A DNA stretch of 64,000 nt from Comamonas thiooxydans. GTDB lineage: Bacteria; Pseudomonadota; Gammaproteobacteria; Burkholderiales; Burkholderiaceae_C. Positions 41,620 through 50,722 of this stretch are shown piece after piece (the first letter of the stretch is position 1; each line of letters begins with the position of its first letter). A model generated the notes under the pieces. It had not been told where the DNA came from. It saw only the letters and a program-made list of their open reading frames with translations, and did not search any database. The DNA lies in contig NZ_AP026738.1 of assembly GCF_002157685.2 (NCBI RefSeq), positions 1,240,001-1,304,000 on the forward strand. The letters are read 5' to 3'. A program made the translations under genes and the position numbers.

Positions 41620-42600
41620 ATGAATCGTCGTATGTGCGTGGGCCTGACAATGGCTCTGGCAACTGTAGGTTTCTCGACTGGTGTGTTGGCTGAGGCCAAC
41701 TACCCCACCAAGCCCATCAAGCTGCTGGTGCCCTTTGCCGCAGGCGGCACGACCGACATCATTGCGCGTGTGATCGCCGAGCCGCTGAGCAGGGAGCTGG
41801 GCCAGTCCGTGGTGGTGGACAACAAGGGCGGCGGCGGCGGCGTCATCGGTGCGCAGGAAACCGCGCGTCAGAAGCCCGACGGCTACAACCTGGGCATTTC
41901 CACGCTGTCGACCATGGCCACCAATCCGGCCATCAACCCCAAGACTCCCTACAACCCGCTGACGGACTTCACGCCCATCATCAACATTGCGGCCACGCCC
42001 AATGTGATCGCCGTGAACCCCAAGTTCCCCGGCGCGGCGAACTACAAGGCTTTCGAGGCCGAACTCAAGGCCAATCCCGGCAAGTACTCCTATGGCTCGT
42101 CCGGTACGGGCGGCATCCAGCACATGCTGATGGAGCTGTACAAGTCGCTGACCGGCATCCAGATGACCCATGTGCCTTATCGTGGCGCGGGCCCGGCCCT
42201 GAACGACGCGGTTGCCGGCCAGATCCCCATGATTCTGGACAACCTGCCTTCGGCGCTGCCCTTCATCAAGGACAACCGCCTCAAGGCCATCGCCGTGGCA
42301 GCTCCCCAGCGTCTGGCCGTGCTGCCTGACGTGCCCACCTTCAAGGAAGTGGGTCTGCCCCAGGTCAATCGCATGGCTTCCTATGGCATTCTGGGTCCCA
42401 AGGGCATGGACAAGGCCATGGTCGACAAGATCAATGCCGCTGTGAAGAAGGTGCTGCAGGACCCTGCGGTCAAGAAGCGTATCGAAGACACCGGCTCGCT
42501 GGTGGTGGGCAACTCTCCTCAGGAATTCGCCAAGGAACTGAAGGAAGAGTTCGAAACCTACAAGCAGGTCGTGGCCAAGCAGAAGCTGACACTGGACTAA
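41620..42600 (+). CDS. Bug-family periplasmic receptor, third copy
   Basis: The 326-residue protein has a Sec signal peptide cleaved near VLAEANYP. Family blocks are YPTKPIKLLVPFAAGGTTDI, VVVDNKGGGGGVIGAQETA, YGSSGTGGIQHMLMELYK and MTHVPYRGAGPALNDAVAGQ. It is followed by a strong terminator and stands alone, with no TctAB genes or enzymes of an obvious pathway nearby. AAGGAG lies a few bases before the ATG. It probably senses or imports a small carboxylate. Confidence 0.9.
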   Translation: MNRRMCVGLTMALATVGFSTGVLAEANYPTKPIKLLVPFAAGGTTDIIARVIAEPLSRELGQSVVVDNKGGGGGVIGAQETARQKPDGYNLGISTLSTMATNPAINPKTPYNPLTDFTPIINIAATPNVIAVNPKFPGAANYKAFEAELKANPGKYSYGSSGTGGIQHMLMELYKSLTGIQMTHVPYRGAGPALNDAVAGQIPMILDNLPSALPFIKDNRLKAIAVAAPQRLAVLPDVPTFKEVGLPQVNRMASYGILGPKGMDKAMVDKINAAVKKVLQDPAVKKRIEDTGSLVVGNSPQEFAKELKEEFETYKQVVAKQKLTLD

Positions 42601-42637
42601 GCAACTGATCTGCTGCCGATGCAGTAGCGGATACCGC

Positions 42638-42677
42638 AAGCCCGAATGGCCTTTGAGGCCATTCGGGCTTTGTTTTT
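42638..42677 (+). terminator. Rho-independent terminator after the third Bug gene
   Basis: AAGCCCGAATGGCC (42638-42651) and GGCCATTCGGGCTT (42657-42670) form a 14-bp perfect stem with a TTTGA loop and then TGTTTTTA. Confidence 0.92.
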
Positions 42678-42867
42678 ATATGCGAGGGCCGGGACAGGGC
42701 GATGAGGCGGGCTGATTTCGGCCCTGAGCAGCCAATCGATACAGGAAAACAAGACCGGGTGAGGGTGAACAAGCCAAAGAAGCATCAATGTGCTCATTGT
42801 CCAAGGCATTGAGCACGGTTTGTCGGATGTTTGCGTCAGATTCTTTATCCAGTCATCGGAGGTGTGC

Positions 42868-43086
42868 ATGACAAGTGAACAGAAGATCAAAGGACCCGCG
42901 TCCTACTTCCCTTCCATCGAGAAGGCCTATGGAAAGCCGATCACGCACTGGCTCAAGATTCTCGATGAGCTGCGCGATAAAAAACATATGGAGCAGGTCG
43001 CACATCTCAAGCTCGAGCACGGCATCGGTCATGGACATGCGAACGCGCTTGTTGCCTACCATAGGGCACAGCCAGGCGCTTGTTAG
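42868..43086 (+). CDS. DUF4287-family small protein
   Basis: The 72-residue protein starts at ATG 42868, 5 bases after GGAGG; the longer upstream frame lacks support. It matches DUF4287 in SYFPSIEKAYGKPITHWLKI and EQVAHLKLEHGIGHGHANAL, a short helical domain of unknown function common in proteobacteria and often linked to DUF5655. It appears as a single-gene unit here. Confidence 0.8.
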   Translation: MTSEQKIKGPASYFPSIEKAYGKPITHWLKILDELRDKKHMEQVAHLKLEHGIGHGHANALVAYHRAQPGAC

Positions 43087-43767
43087 GTGACTCAGGCCGA
43101 TGCCGCTTCATTGCGTGTCGTATGGCCATGCAGTGCATATGCCGAAAAAGCCGGGCTTCCAGCCCTGTCTGCCGTTACTTTGGGTGCCAATCTGGACTGC
43201 AAGCGCCTGATGCGGGCTAGTACCGCTGTCGTCTGCACGGCATGAGGTTTCCCTATCCACCCGAGCAATCAAATTCAAGAGGGTGCGGCGTGAAACGTTG
43301 CGGTTCTGGCCATCGCGGATAGCGATTTCAGATGGGAAGCCAGTGACTGGCGGTGGCGGTCTGTTTCCGCAACTGTCCAGGCTGCCGGAGGTTGCAGAAG
43401 CTCATGCCGATGCGTGGAGCGAGGTGCATCAGCCGATGGTCTGGGCGGTCTTCTGCGCCTTGCACAAAGATGCGGCCTTGAGCTTCAAGGCGGGCCGAGG
43501 CCGGATTGCGAAATCGAATCTCGATATGAGGCATCTGCGCCAGAAGTACCAGGAGAGCCTGTTCGCCAGCAGCAGTCACTACCGCGCCGGAGGCTGTGTG
43601 CATATCGGCGCGAGATGGCGACCTGGGCGGGATCCAGGCATTCTCTCAAGCCGGCTCACTTCGGCAAGCTGTCGCTTGTGGCTCGGCTTCAGCATTGAGT
43701 ACCCGTTTCCGGCCGGATCAGGCGGCGGCTCAGGGCCGTTTGCGCCACGGCAGGCGAAGTGGATGGG
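43087..43767. other. Region without a convincing gene, possibly degraded
   Basis: In these 681 bases several frames are open, the longest being 43283-43771 on the plus strand with 162 codons. None has a clear ribosome site, a family motif or the strong third-position GC of neighbours. One stretch (MVWAVFCALHKDAALSF and what follows) reads more protein-like than the rest, so a decayed gene is possible. Bases 43087-43280 hold nothing I can name. Confidence 0.4.
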
Positions 43768-44013
43768 CTAAAGCTGGGTGAGCTCGACAGCGTCGTTGAG
43801 TCCAAGTGCCTCATCGAGGAGGCTTTGCAACGCTACGGCCGCGACAGTGCGATCCGCTAGGTGGTCGATGAAATAGAAACCGTCCGACCCTATCGCGTAG
43901 CTGTAGATCTCGCCCATCACTTCTGGATTGCTCGGGTTTGGCAACCTTCCACGCAGCGCAGTGGGATCGTAATTGCCTGGTACGACACATTTGATTTTGT
44001 ACTCTCGTCCCAT
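43768..44013 (-). CDS. Small hypothetical protein
   Basis: The 81-residue frame from ATG 44013 (MGREYKIKCVVPGNYDPTAL) reads like a structured cytosolic protein: REYKIKCVVPGNYDP, then MGEIYSYAIGSDGFYFIDHL and VAAVALQSLLDEALG. I do not recognise a named family, although similar short proteins with 'GFYFIDH/VDH' exist in bacteria. A TTG three codons upstream is an alternative start. It is divergent from xerD. Confidence rests on composition and sequence character only. Confidence 0.55.
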   Translation of the reverse strand: MGREYKIKCVVPGNYDPTALRGRLPNPSNPEVMGEIYSYAIGSDGFYFIDHLADRTVAAVALQSLLDEALGLNDAVELTQL

Positions 44014-44175
44014 GTCTCCCAATCCGTCTTCAGTCTGAGTTTGTCCGCCCTGAGCTTACTCCACGGCCAACTTCGAGCATGGGTTGCCTCTGGCCCGCGA
44101 TCTGACCAGTAGCTCCATATCGCATGGGCCCGCCTTCAAACCTGCACGGCCTTCGTCAGCGTGTACGCTAGCCCC

Positions 44176-45132
44176 ATGTCCGACGCCCCCAAAAAAGCCC
44201 GCAAACCGCAGATTCCCGATGACTGGCCGCAGCCCTTGCCGCAGAGCCAGCATGCGCTCGATCAGTTCATCGATGCCCTGTTGCTGGAGGACGGGCTTTC
44301 GCGCAATACCCTGTCCGCCTATCGGCGTGACCTGACGGCGGCTGCGCGCTGGCTGGCGCGGCTGCAGCCGCCCAAGGCGCTGGATGCTGCGCTGGAAGGC
44401 GATCTGCAGGGCTATTTCACGGCCCGTGTAGACGACACCAAGGCCACCTCCTCGAACCGTAGGCTGACGGTGTTGCGTCGCTACTTTCACTGGGCGCTGC
44501 GTGAAAAGCGCATCGCTGCCGACCCCACGGTGCGCATGCTGGCGGCCAAGCAGCCGCAGCGCATGCCCAAGACCTTGACCCAGGAGCAGGTGGAGGCCCT
44601 GCTCAATGCGCCCGATGTGGACAGCCCGCTGGGCTTGCGCGATCGCGCCATGCTGGAGCTGATGTATGCCAGCGGACTGCGTGTCAGCGAGCTGGTGGGC
44701 GTGCGCGTGCATGAACTGGACTTGCGCTCGGGCGTGCTGCGCGTGACGGGCAAGGGACGCAAGGAGCGGCTGGTGCCGTTCGGCCAGGAGGCGCAGCACT
44801 GGCTGGAGCGCTATCTGCAGCAGGCGCGTGCCGTGATTCTGGGAGGGCAGCAGACCGAGGAGGTGTTTGTGACCCAGCGCGGCGCGGGCATGAGTCGCGT
44901 GATGTTCTGGGTCATCGTCAAGAAATGCGCGCAAATTGCAGGTGTGAACTCGCCGCTGTCGCCACATACGCTGCGCCATGCGTTTGCCACCCATTTGCTC
45001 AACCATGGTGCCGACCTTCGCGTGGTGCAGATGCTGCTGGGGCATGCCGACATCTCCACCACCACCATCTACACCCATGTGGCGCGCGAGCGGCTCAAGG
45101 CTCTGCATGCCGAGCATCACCCGCGCGGCTGA
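44176..45132 (+). CDS. xerD: Site-specific tyrosine recombinase XerD
   Basis: XerD works with XerC at the dif site to resolve chromosome dimers. The 318-residue form starts at ATG 44176. The N-terminal SAM-like domain has LDQFIDALLLEDGLSRNTLS. The catalytic domain carries SGLRVSELVG (Arg), KGRKERLVP (Lys), SPHTLRHAFATHLL (His-x-x-Arg), LGHADISTTTIYTHV (His, then the Tyr nucleophile). No mobile-element features surround it, which supports the housekeeping XerD rather than an integrase. Confidence 0.93.
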   Translation: MSDAPKKARKPQIPDDWPQPLPQSQHALDQFIDALLLEDGLSRNTLSAYRRDLTAAARWLARLQPPKALDAALEGDLQGYFTARVDDTKATSSNRRLTVLRRYFHWALREKRIAADPTVRMLAAKQPQRMPKTLTQEQVEALLNAPDVDSPLGLRDRAMLELMYASGLRVSELVGVRVHELDLRSGVLRVTGKGRKERLVPFGQEAQHWLERYLQQARAVILGGQQTEEVFVTQRGAGMSRVMFWVIVKKCAQIAGVNSPLSPHTLRHAFATHLLNHGADLRVVQMLLGHADISTTTIYTHVARERLKALHAEHHPRG

Positions 45133-45140
45133 GCCGCTAC

Positions 45141-45791
45141 CTAGGCTGTCGCGCTGCCGAGCTGCAGGTGGTACAGCCCCCAGACGGCGGCAGGAAAGCG
45201 TTGCTTGACGGGCAATTGGCCGAGCTCCGGAATCTGATGGGCTGCAAAAATGGCCCAGAGCGGGCCCACGCCGCCCATGGCCAGCGGCACGCCGTCCAGC
45301 TGGGTGGCGATCAGCATGCGCCAGCGCACGGCCTGGGCCAGTGGTATCTGGCTGCGATAGCCATCTATGCCCTGCAAGGTCAGTTGCAGGCCGCGCGCCA
45401 TGGCCTGGCCTACATCCACGCCGGCGGCCTGCAGGACCTGCTCCAGCAGCGGGCCTTGCAGGCTGTGCTCGGCTTCGTCGTATTCAAGCGTGGTCCTGAA
45501 TGTCTGCTGCTCCAGGCTGTTGAGTGCATCCATGCCGCAGGACCAGGCTGCATCGAACAGATAGCCATGGATGATCAGCATGCGGTCCGCCACGGCCTGC
45601 GGCTTGCCGCGATTGGCCTGCACACCGGGGCCGCTGATGGTGAGCACTGAGGGTTGCAGTCCATCGAGCACACAGGTGCGGGAGGCCTTGCGTGCGGCCG
45701 CGGCGGGTAGAGCCATGGCGCCCAGCGCAGCGCCTGCAGCACCGCTTCGCAGCAAGATGGAGCGACGTGATAGAGGTTGCTTTTCTGCCAT
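45141..45791 (-). CDS. Tat-exported protein with sulfite-oxidase (molybdopterin-binding) fold
   Basis: The 216-residue protein begins at ATG 45791 and has a Tat-like signal (SRRSILLRSGAAGAALGA). The mature part has the order seen in small sulfite-oxidase-fold proteins: FRTTLEYDEAEHSLQGPLLE, LQLTLQGIDGYRSQIPLAQA, WRMLIATQLDGVPLAMGGVG and a closing AVWGLYHLQL. I do not see the conserved molybdenum-ligand Cys context, so it may not bind the cofactor. Its stop lies 8 bases past the convergent xerD stop. Function unknown. Confidence 0.68.
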   Translation of the reverse strand: MAEKQPLSRRSILLRSGAAGAALGAMALPAAAARKASRTCVLDGLQPSVLTISGPGVQANRGKPQAVADRMLIIHGYLFDAAWSCGMDALNSLEQQTFRTTLEYDEAEHSLQGPLLEQVLQAAGVDVGQAMARGLQLTLQGIDGYRSQIPLAQAVRWRMLIATQLDGVPLAMGGVGPLWAIFAAHQIPELGQLPVKQRFPAAVWGLYHLQLGSATA

Positions 45792-46015
45792 GGGGCGCTT
45801 TCTTTGTGGAGATTGCTGCAGTCTAGCGGCAAGCCTTGCGGGCGTCATTGCGACACATCGATGAAGATGTTGGTCGACTGAAGTGCTGGTCTATTTGAAT
45901 GTTTGTAGTTTTATTTTGATGTTTTACGTCCAATGAATTGACGAATCGTCGTCCAAATCAACCGGGGAATTCACTTTGGTCAAAAATGCAGGTCTTGATT
46001 TTTGGATTTCGAGTG

Positions 46016-47020
46016 ATGACTAACTTTCTGCGTCGCAGCATGCTGACCTGTGCCCTGGCAGCCGTGCTGCCTGCCACCTTGTCCCTGAATGTCCAGGCGG
46101 CCGACAAAGCCGACGCGGCTGGCTGGCCCAGCCGTCCCATTCGTCTGGTGGTGTCCTACCCTGCCGGTGGTGTCAGCGATGTGGTGGCCCGTGCACTGGG
46201 TGAAAAGCTGTCGCAGTCGCTGGGTCAGTCGGTGGTGATCGACAACAAGGCCGGCGCGGGTGGCGCGATTGGCCTGGATCAAGTCGCCAAGTCCAACCCC
46301 GATGGCTATACGCTGGGCTTTTCGTCCATCAGCCCGCTGACGCTGAGCCCCCATCTGGGCAAGCCGCTGTTCGACCCGCACAAGGATATCGTTCCCGTGG
46401 TCAGCGTGATGTACTCGCCCGTGCTGCTGCTGGGCACGACCCGTCTGGCAGTCAAGAGCTTTCCCGAGCTGATGACCCAGGCCAAGGCCCACCCCGGCGA
46501 TGTCCGCTGGGCCACGGCCGGTCTGGCGTCGCTGGGCCACATCATGCTCGAGCAGATTGCCGATCAGGGCAAGGTGCAGATCACCCATGTGCCTTACAAG
46601 GGCGGTGGCCAGCAGCTCAATGACGGCCTGAGTGCACAGTTCGAGGTGTTGTCCACGAATGCCGGCCCGGCCGTGATGCAGCACATCAAGGCCGGCAAGT
46701 TCAAGGCCCTGGCCGTGGGGGCTCCGGCGCGTCTGGACTCGCTGCCCCAGGTGCCCACGCTGGCTGAGCTGGGTTACAAGAACGCCAACACCACATCGGT
46801 CTTCGGCATCTTCGCTCCCGCAGGTGTGCCTGCCCCCGTGCTGGCTCGCCTGAATGCCGAGGTGAACAAGGCGCTGGCGCTGCCCGAGATCCGTCAGCGC
46901 CTGGAAGCCACGGACAATGTGCCTACCGGCGGCAAGGCTGCGGACTTTGCCAAGCAGATCGAGGCCGAGTCCAGGTCCAACGCCCAGATCATCAAGGCTG
47001 CAGGCATCCAGACCAACTGA
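46016..47020 (+). CDS. Bug-family periplasmic receptor, fourth copy
   Basis: The 334-residue form starts at ATG 46016 (MTNFLRRSMLTCALAAVLPA), which gives a proper signal peptide; ATG 45986 is an alternative. Family blocks are WPSRPIRLVVSYPAGGVSDV, VVIDNKAGAGGAIGLDQVAK, ITHVPYKGGGQQLNDGLSAQ and LPQVPTLAELGYKNA. A bidirectional terminator follows. No transporter or pathway genes adjoin it. Ligand unknown. Confidence 0.88.
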   Translation: MTNFLRRSMLTCALAAVLPATLSLNVQAADKADAAGWPSRPIRLVVSYPAGGVSDVVARALGEKLSQSLGQSVVIDNKAGAGGAIGLDQVAKSNPDGYTLGFSSISPLTLSPHLGKPLFDPHKDIVPVVSVMYSPVLLLGTTRLAVKSFPELMTQAKAHPGDVRWATAGLASLGHIMLEQIADQGKVQITHVPYKGGGQQLNDGLSAQFEVLSTNAGPAVMQHIKAGKFKALAVGAPARLDSLPQVPTLAELGYKNANTTSVFGIFAPAGVPAPVLARLNAEVNKALALPEIRQRLEATDNVPTGGKAADFAKQIEAESRSNAQIIKAAGIQTN

Positions 47021-47038
47021 TCGGGACTTTCTTGAATG

Positions 47039-47077
47039 AAAAAGGGCTTGCGGTCACATCGGCCGCAAGCCCTTTTT
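47039..47077. terminator. Bidirectional terminator between convergent genes
   Basis: AAAAAGGGCTTGCGG (47039-47053) and CCGCAAGCCCTTTTT (47063-47077) form a 15-bp perfect stem with a 9-base loop. It gives a U-run in both directions, so it serves the Bug gene and the convergent EAL-HDOD gene. Confidence 0.92.
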
Positions 47078-47122
47078 CGTTGTGCTCAACCAGCGCACTG
47101 ACTGGTCGCGGAGCGGATTGGC

Positions 47123-48409
47123 TCAGATCACTTCACTGGCCAGATTGTCGGCCCAGCTCAGTGCCTGCAGATGGGCCCAGTTGACCTGGTGGTTGGACAG
47201 CTGCAGCGCATTGGCGGCGCGGGCAAAAGCCGCTTCGTCGCCCGACTCGCAGGCGCGCGTCAGATCCAGGAAGGGCGCAAAAACGCCTTGGTTGTGTACC
47301 AGTGCGTCAACCACGGACTGGGGCAGGGCCACGGATTCCAGGGCCTTGGCCATGGGCTGGCTCAGCATCACATCGAGCAGCGAGAAGACGCCCACGACGA
47401 AAGCGTGGTCGCATTCCTCGGGCGGCAGCAGCTCGGCGGTCAGCAGCTCCATCAGGCGGCCGCGCACCACGGCTGTCTGGCCCACAGCTGGCGGGGTGCC
47501 GCCGGCGCGTGAGGTGGTCAGCAGCAGGGCCGCCCAGCGGAACAGCTTCTTGAGGCCCAGAATCATCACCGCATGGCGGAAGGAGGTGATCTCGCAGGAC
47601 AGACCGAAGCCCGAGCTGTTGATGAAGCGCAGCAGATTGAAGGACAGCGTGGGGTCCTTCTTGAGCAGCTCTTCGATCTCCTCCGTGCTGGCCTGCTGGC
47701 GCACCAGGTTGATGAGCTGGATGATGGTGGTCTGCGTGGGGCGGATGGTGCGCGCCTGCACGAGCTGGGGCTGGGCGAACCAGTAGCCCTGGAACAGCTT
47801 CACGCCAAGGCTCCGCATATGCTCGAACTGCTCGGCCGTCTCGACCTTCTCGGCCACGATCTGGGCGCGTGTGTAGGTCTGGGCAAACTTCACCAGCTTT
47901 TCGGCATGCTCGATTCCGAAGCTCTGCATGTCCAGCTTGACGAAGGAGGCCATGGGTAGCCATGACGCATAGTTGCGGCGCAGCAGGTTCTGGTCGAAAG
48001 CCAGGCGAAAGCCACGCTGGCGCAGGGCCGCAAATGTGGGCAGACAGGCTTCGATGTTTTCCTGCGTGGCGTCGACGGGTAGGGCAGGCACTTCCAGTAC
48101 CACACGGTCGGGGTGAATCAGCTCCAGGTGGCCGCCGCTCAGGCTGTCATGGGTGCAGTTGATGAAAACCGTCTTCTTGCCCACCAGCGCTTCGGCACCG
48201 GCGTAGGACAGTGCATTGAACAGCAGCGCCGCATCGGATGCTGCTGTGTGTGCGTTATGTGCAACCGAGCGGTCAAACAGCTCGTAGCCGTACACATCCC
48301 GTTTTTCATCGACGATTGCCTGACGCGCAATGCTGGCCATATTGGCCTCGTCCCTGTCTGCAACGGGGCTGGCGGTCGGTGAAGAGGAGTTGGTGTCAGA
48401 GGTATCCAT
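47123..48409 (-). CDS. EAL-HDOD signalling protein, paralogue 2
   Basis: The 428-residue form starts at ATG 48409 (MDTSDTNSSS). It has an N-terminal degenerate EAL domain (about 45-235): IARQAIVDEKRDVYGYELFD in place of the EAL signature, FVKLDMQSFG and AEKVET. A C-terminal HDOD domain (about 240-420) has LLKKDPTLSFNLLRFINSSG and TSFRHAVMILGLKKLFRWAA. Family members such as CdgJ of Vibrio have lost phosphodiesterase activity and act through protein contacts in motility control. It lies 35 bases after its paralogue. Confidence 0.85.
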   Translation of the reverse strand: MDTSDTNSSSPTASPVADRDEANMASIARQAIVDEKRDVYGYELFDRSVAHNAHTAASDAALLFNALSYAGAEALVGKKTVFINCTHDSLSGGHLELIHPDRVVLEVPALPVDATQENIEACLPTFAALRQRGFRLAFDQNLLRRNYASWLPMASFVKLDMQSFGIEHAEKLVKFAQTYTRAQIVAEKVETAEQFEHMRSLGVKLFQGYWFAQPQLVQARTIRPTQTTIIQLINLVRQQASTEEIEELLKKDPTLSFNLLRFINSSGFGLSCEITSFRHAVMILGLKKLFRWAALLLTTSRAGGTPPAVGQTAVVRGRLMELLTAELLPPEECDHAFVVGVFSLLDVMLSQPMAKALESVALPQSVVDALVHNQGVFAPFLDLTRACESGDEAAFARAANALQLSNHQVNWAHLQALSWADNLASEVI

Positions 48410-48444
48410 GTCGGTTATCGCTTGGGTGTGGGGCAAAAGTGCTG

Positions 48445-49704
48445 TCAGTCGGACAGACACTCCGTCCATCTCAGAGCTTGCAGATGAGCGTGATTGATGT
48501 CCCCGTGCTCCAGTTCCAGGCTGCAGGCGCTGCGGTCGAATTGCTCCTGGTCATGACTCTCGCAGGCCTTGGTGAGCATCAGCAGCTCGCCCAGAATGCC
48601 TTCATGATGCAGCAGCGCGGCAGAGACCGATTCGGACACCGGGATCAGCGCCAGCGCTGCAGGCAAAGGCATGCCCAGCATGCGGTCCAGCATGGAGAAC
48701 ATGCCGCAGATAAAGGCCAGATCGGCGTCGGTGTCCGTCAGCGAGTGCTTGGCCAGCAGCTCCATCAGACGGCCGCGAATCACGGCGGTCTGGCCTACGG
48801 CCGGTGGGGGGCCGCCTTCACGGGCGGCAGTCAGCAGCATGGCAGCCCAGCGGAACAGCTTGTTCAGGCCGAGCAGCATCACGGCCTGCTTGAAAGAGGT
48901 GATCTTGCGATGGGCGCCAAAGCTGGCCGAGTTGATGAGGCGCAGCAGGTTGAAGGCCAGGGCTGCGTCCTTTTTGAGAACTTCCTCGATCGCATCGGTG
49001 CTGGCCTGCTCGCGTACCAGCGTCAGCAACTGGATGATGCTTTGCTGCGTCGGGGTCAGGAGGCGGGTCTGCATCACCGTGGGACGGGCAAACCAGAAAC
49101 CCTGGAAAAGCTCTATGCCCAGGCGCTGCCCCAGCTCATGCTGGTGGGCACTTTCGACTTTTTCGGCGATCAACTCGGCGCGGGTGTGGCGGTTGGCGAA
49201 CTTGACCAGCACCGTAAGCTGGTCCGGCGCCAGCGTGGAGAGGTCTAGCTTGATGTAGTCGGCCAGCGGCAGCCAGGCCGAATACACAGACTCCAGCACC
49301 GTGTGGTTGAAGGCGAGATGAAAGCCCTGGTCCTTGAGTGCCAGCAAGGTGGGCAGGCGGGCTGCCACCTCATGCACGGCGGCATGGCCCAGAGGGGGGA
49401 TCTCCAGCACCACCTTGTCGGCAGGCAGCAGTTCCAGATGCTCGCCGGTCAGACCTTCGTGAGTGCAGTTCACGAACATGAGCTTGGTGCCGACCAGATC
49501 TTCCTCTCCAGCATGCGTGAGGGCCGCAAAGATCAGCGTCGCGTCTGAGGCCATGGTGTGACCATAGGGCGAGCGCGAGCGGTTGAACAGCTCGTAACCA
49601 ATGATTTGCTGCAGCCCGTTGACGATGGGCTGGCGTGCAATCATGCCTTTGGACAGGTTGCGCGGCGAGGCGAATGCCTGGTCCTCTATGGTTTGTTCAC
49701 TCAT
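48445..49704 (-). CDS. EAL-HDOD signalling protein, paralogue 1
   Basis: The 419-residue protein has the same two domains as the next gene and is clearly related along its whole length: IARQPIVNGLQQIIGYELFN, FVNCTHEGLTGEHLELL, YIKLDLSTLAPDQ, AEKVES, then LKKDAALAFNLLRLINSASF and TSFKQAVMLLGLNKLFRWAA. The EAL motif is again YELF and other catalytic acids are replaced, so c-di-GMP cleavage is unlikely. The pair seems to be a tandem duplication and a single transcript. Targets unknown. Confidence 0.86.
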   Translation of the reverse strand: MSEQTIEDQAFASPRNLSKGMIARQPIVNGLQQIIGYELFNRSRSPYGHTMASDATLIFAALTHAGEEDLVGTKLMFVNCTHEGLTGEHLELLPADKVVLEIPPLGHAAVHEVAARLPTLLALKDQGFHLAFNHTVLESVYSAWLPLADYIKLDLSTLAPDQLTVLVKFANRHTRAELIAEKVESAHQHELGQRLGIELFQGFWFARPTVMQTRLLTPTQQSIIQLLTLVREQASTDAIEEVLKKDAALAFNLLRLINSASFGAHRKITSFKQAVMLLGLNKLFRWAAMLLTAAREGGPPPAVGQTAVIRGRLMELLAKHSLTDTDADLAFICGMFSMLDRMLGMPLPAALALIPVSESVSAALLHHEGILGELLMLTKACESHDQEQFDRSACSLELEHGDINHAHLQALRWTECLSD

Positions 49705-49865
49705 TGCTGCATGACGTCTGTGTGGGAAATGGTTGGCTGTGCCGGTTATTGTAAGAACGAGCTGATCATAGTGTCAGCTTCGTGCGTTCAGGCCGTTTGT
49801 GCCAACAACTTCGGCTCGCGGGCCTTGCTTGCCGGTGGTTCTTGATTCGAGTCAAGAAAAAATAC

Positions 49866-50672
49866 CTAGATCTGTTGCAGCCAGGCGATCTCGGTCGCTG
49901 TGAAGCCTGCGGCGCGGCGTGCCTTCTCATTGAAGGGCGGGCGCAGGCGCGGCGCTTCATGGCGCTTTGTCAGCTCCAGGTACCAGGACTCGGGGTCTAG
50001 GCCGTTTTTCTCGCACAGCCAGCGATACCAGTGGTTGCCTATGGCCACATGGCCCACTTCCTCGCGCAGGATGATGTCCAGAATGTCGCAGGCCGCCAGC
50101 GCATCGGGCGCATGGGTGTTGCGCAGCTTGTTCTGGATCTGCGGCGTGGCGTCGAGGCCTCGCGCCTCCAGCGTTCTTGGTACCAGGGCCATGCGGGCCA
50201 CGATGTCGCCTGCCGTTTTCTCGCACATGGTCCACAGGCCCTGGTGGGCCGGATGGTCGCCATAGTCCTGACCATGATGCTGGCGCAGATGATCGCGCAG
50301 CAGGCGGAAATGCTTGGCTTCCTCTGCAGCCACCTGCAGCCAGTCGTGGTAGTACTGCCCGGGCATGCCGTCAAAGCGCCAGATGGCGTCCAGTGCGAGG
50401 TTGATGGCATTGAACTCTATATGTGCAATGGCATGGATGAGCACGGCCCGGCCTTCGAGGGTGGCTGGCGAGCGGCGCGCCACGGCCGTGTGGTGCCTGA
50501 GCTCGGGTCGGGCCGGACGGCCGGGCAGCTCTGATTCGGCAACCACCGGTACCGGGGCTGTTTCTGCTATTGAATAGAGAGCTTTTTGCGTATGCAGCGC
50601 AATGGCTGCAGCCGCTTTCTGCTCTGGGTCCGCAAGACACAAGACCTCTAGCGCGCGATGACGTAACTCCAT
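49866..50672 (-). CDS. DUF455 ferritin-like protein
   Basis: The 268-residue protein starts at ATG 50672 (MELRHRALEVLCL). It shows the DUF455 helical di-metal pattern: AHIEFNAINLALDAIWRF, AAEEAKHFRLLRDHLRQ and LREEVGHVAIGNHWYRWL. These carry the Glu and His ligands expected of a ferritin-like carboxylate-bridged iron site. The family's reaction is not established. It is divergent from the gamma-carbonic anhydrase gene, and its first codon abuts that gene's -10 box. Confidence 0.85.
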   Translation of the reverse strand: MELRHRALEVLCLADPEQKAAAAIALHTQKALYSIAETAPVPVVAESELPGRPARPELRHHTAVARRSPATLEGRAVLIHAIAHIEFNAINLALDAIWRFDGMPGQYYHDWLQVAAEEAKHFRLLRDHLRQHHGQDYGDHPAHQGLWTMCEKTAGDIVARMALVPRTLEARGLDATPQIQNKLRNTHAPDALAACDILDIILREEVGHVAIGNHWYRWLCEKNGLDPESWYLELTKRHEAPRLRPPFNEKARRAAGFTATEIAWLQQI

Positions 50673-50675
50673 CCC

Positions 50676-50681
50676 TACAAT
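50676..50681 (+). promoter_or_regulatory. Candidate -10 box of the gamma-carbonic anhydrase gene
   Basis: TACAAT within CCTACAATTC, 42 bases before the ATG. It lies only four bases from the divergent DUF455 start codon, so the two promoters overlap. Confidence 0.4.
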
Positions 50682-50722
50682 TCTAGGTTCTATAAAGAAG
50701 CAACCCACTGGGAGACAAGCAC

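Noticed and set aside
43283..43771. 162-codon plus-strand frame
   Set aside because: No family motif or convincing start; kept only as part of the gene-poor region note.
44176..45132. Integrase of a mobile element
   Set aside because: The recombinase matches chromosomal XerD in length and motifs, and there are no attachment-site repeats or cargo genes around it.
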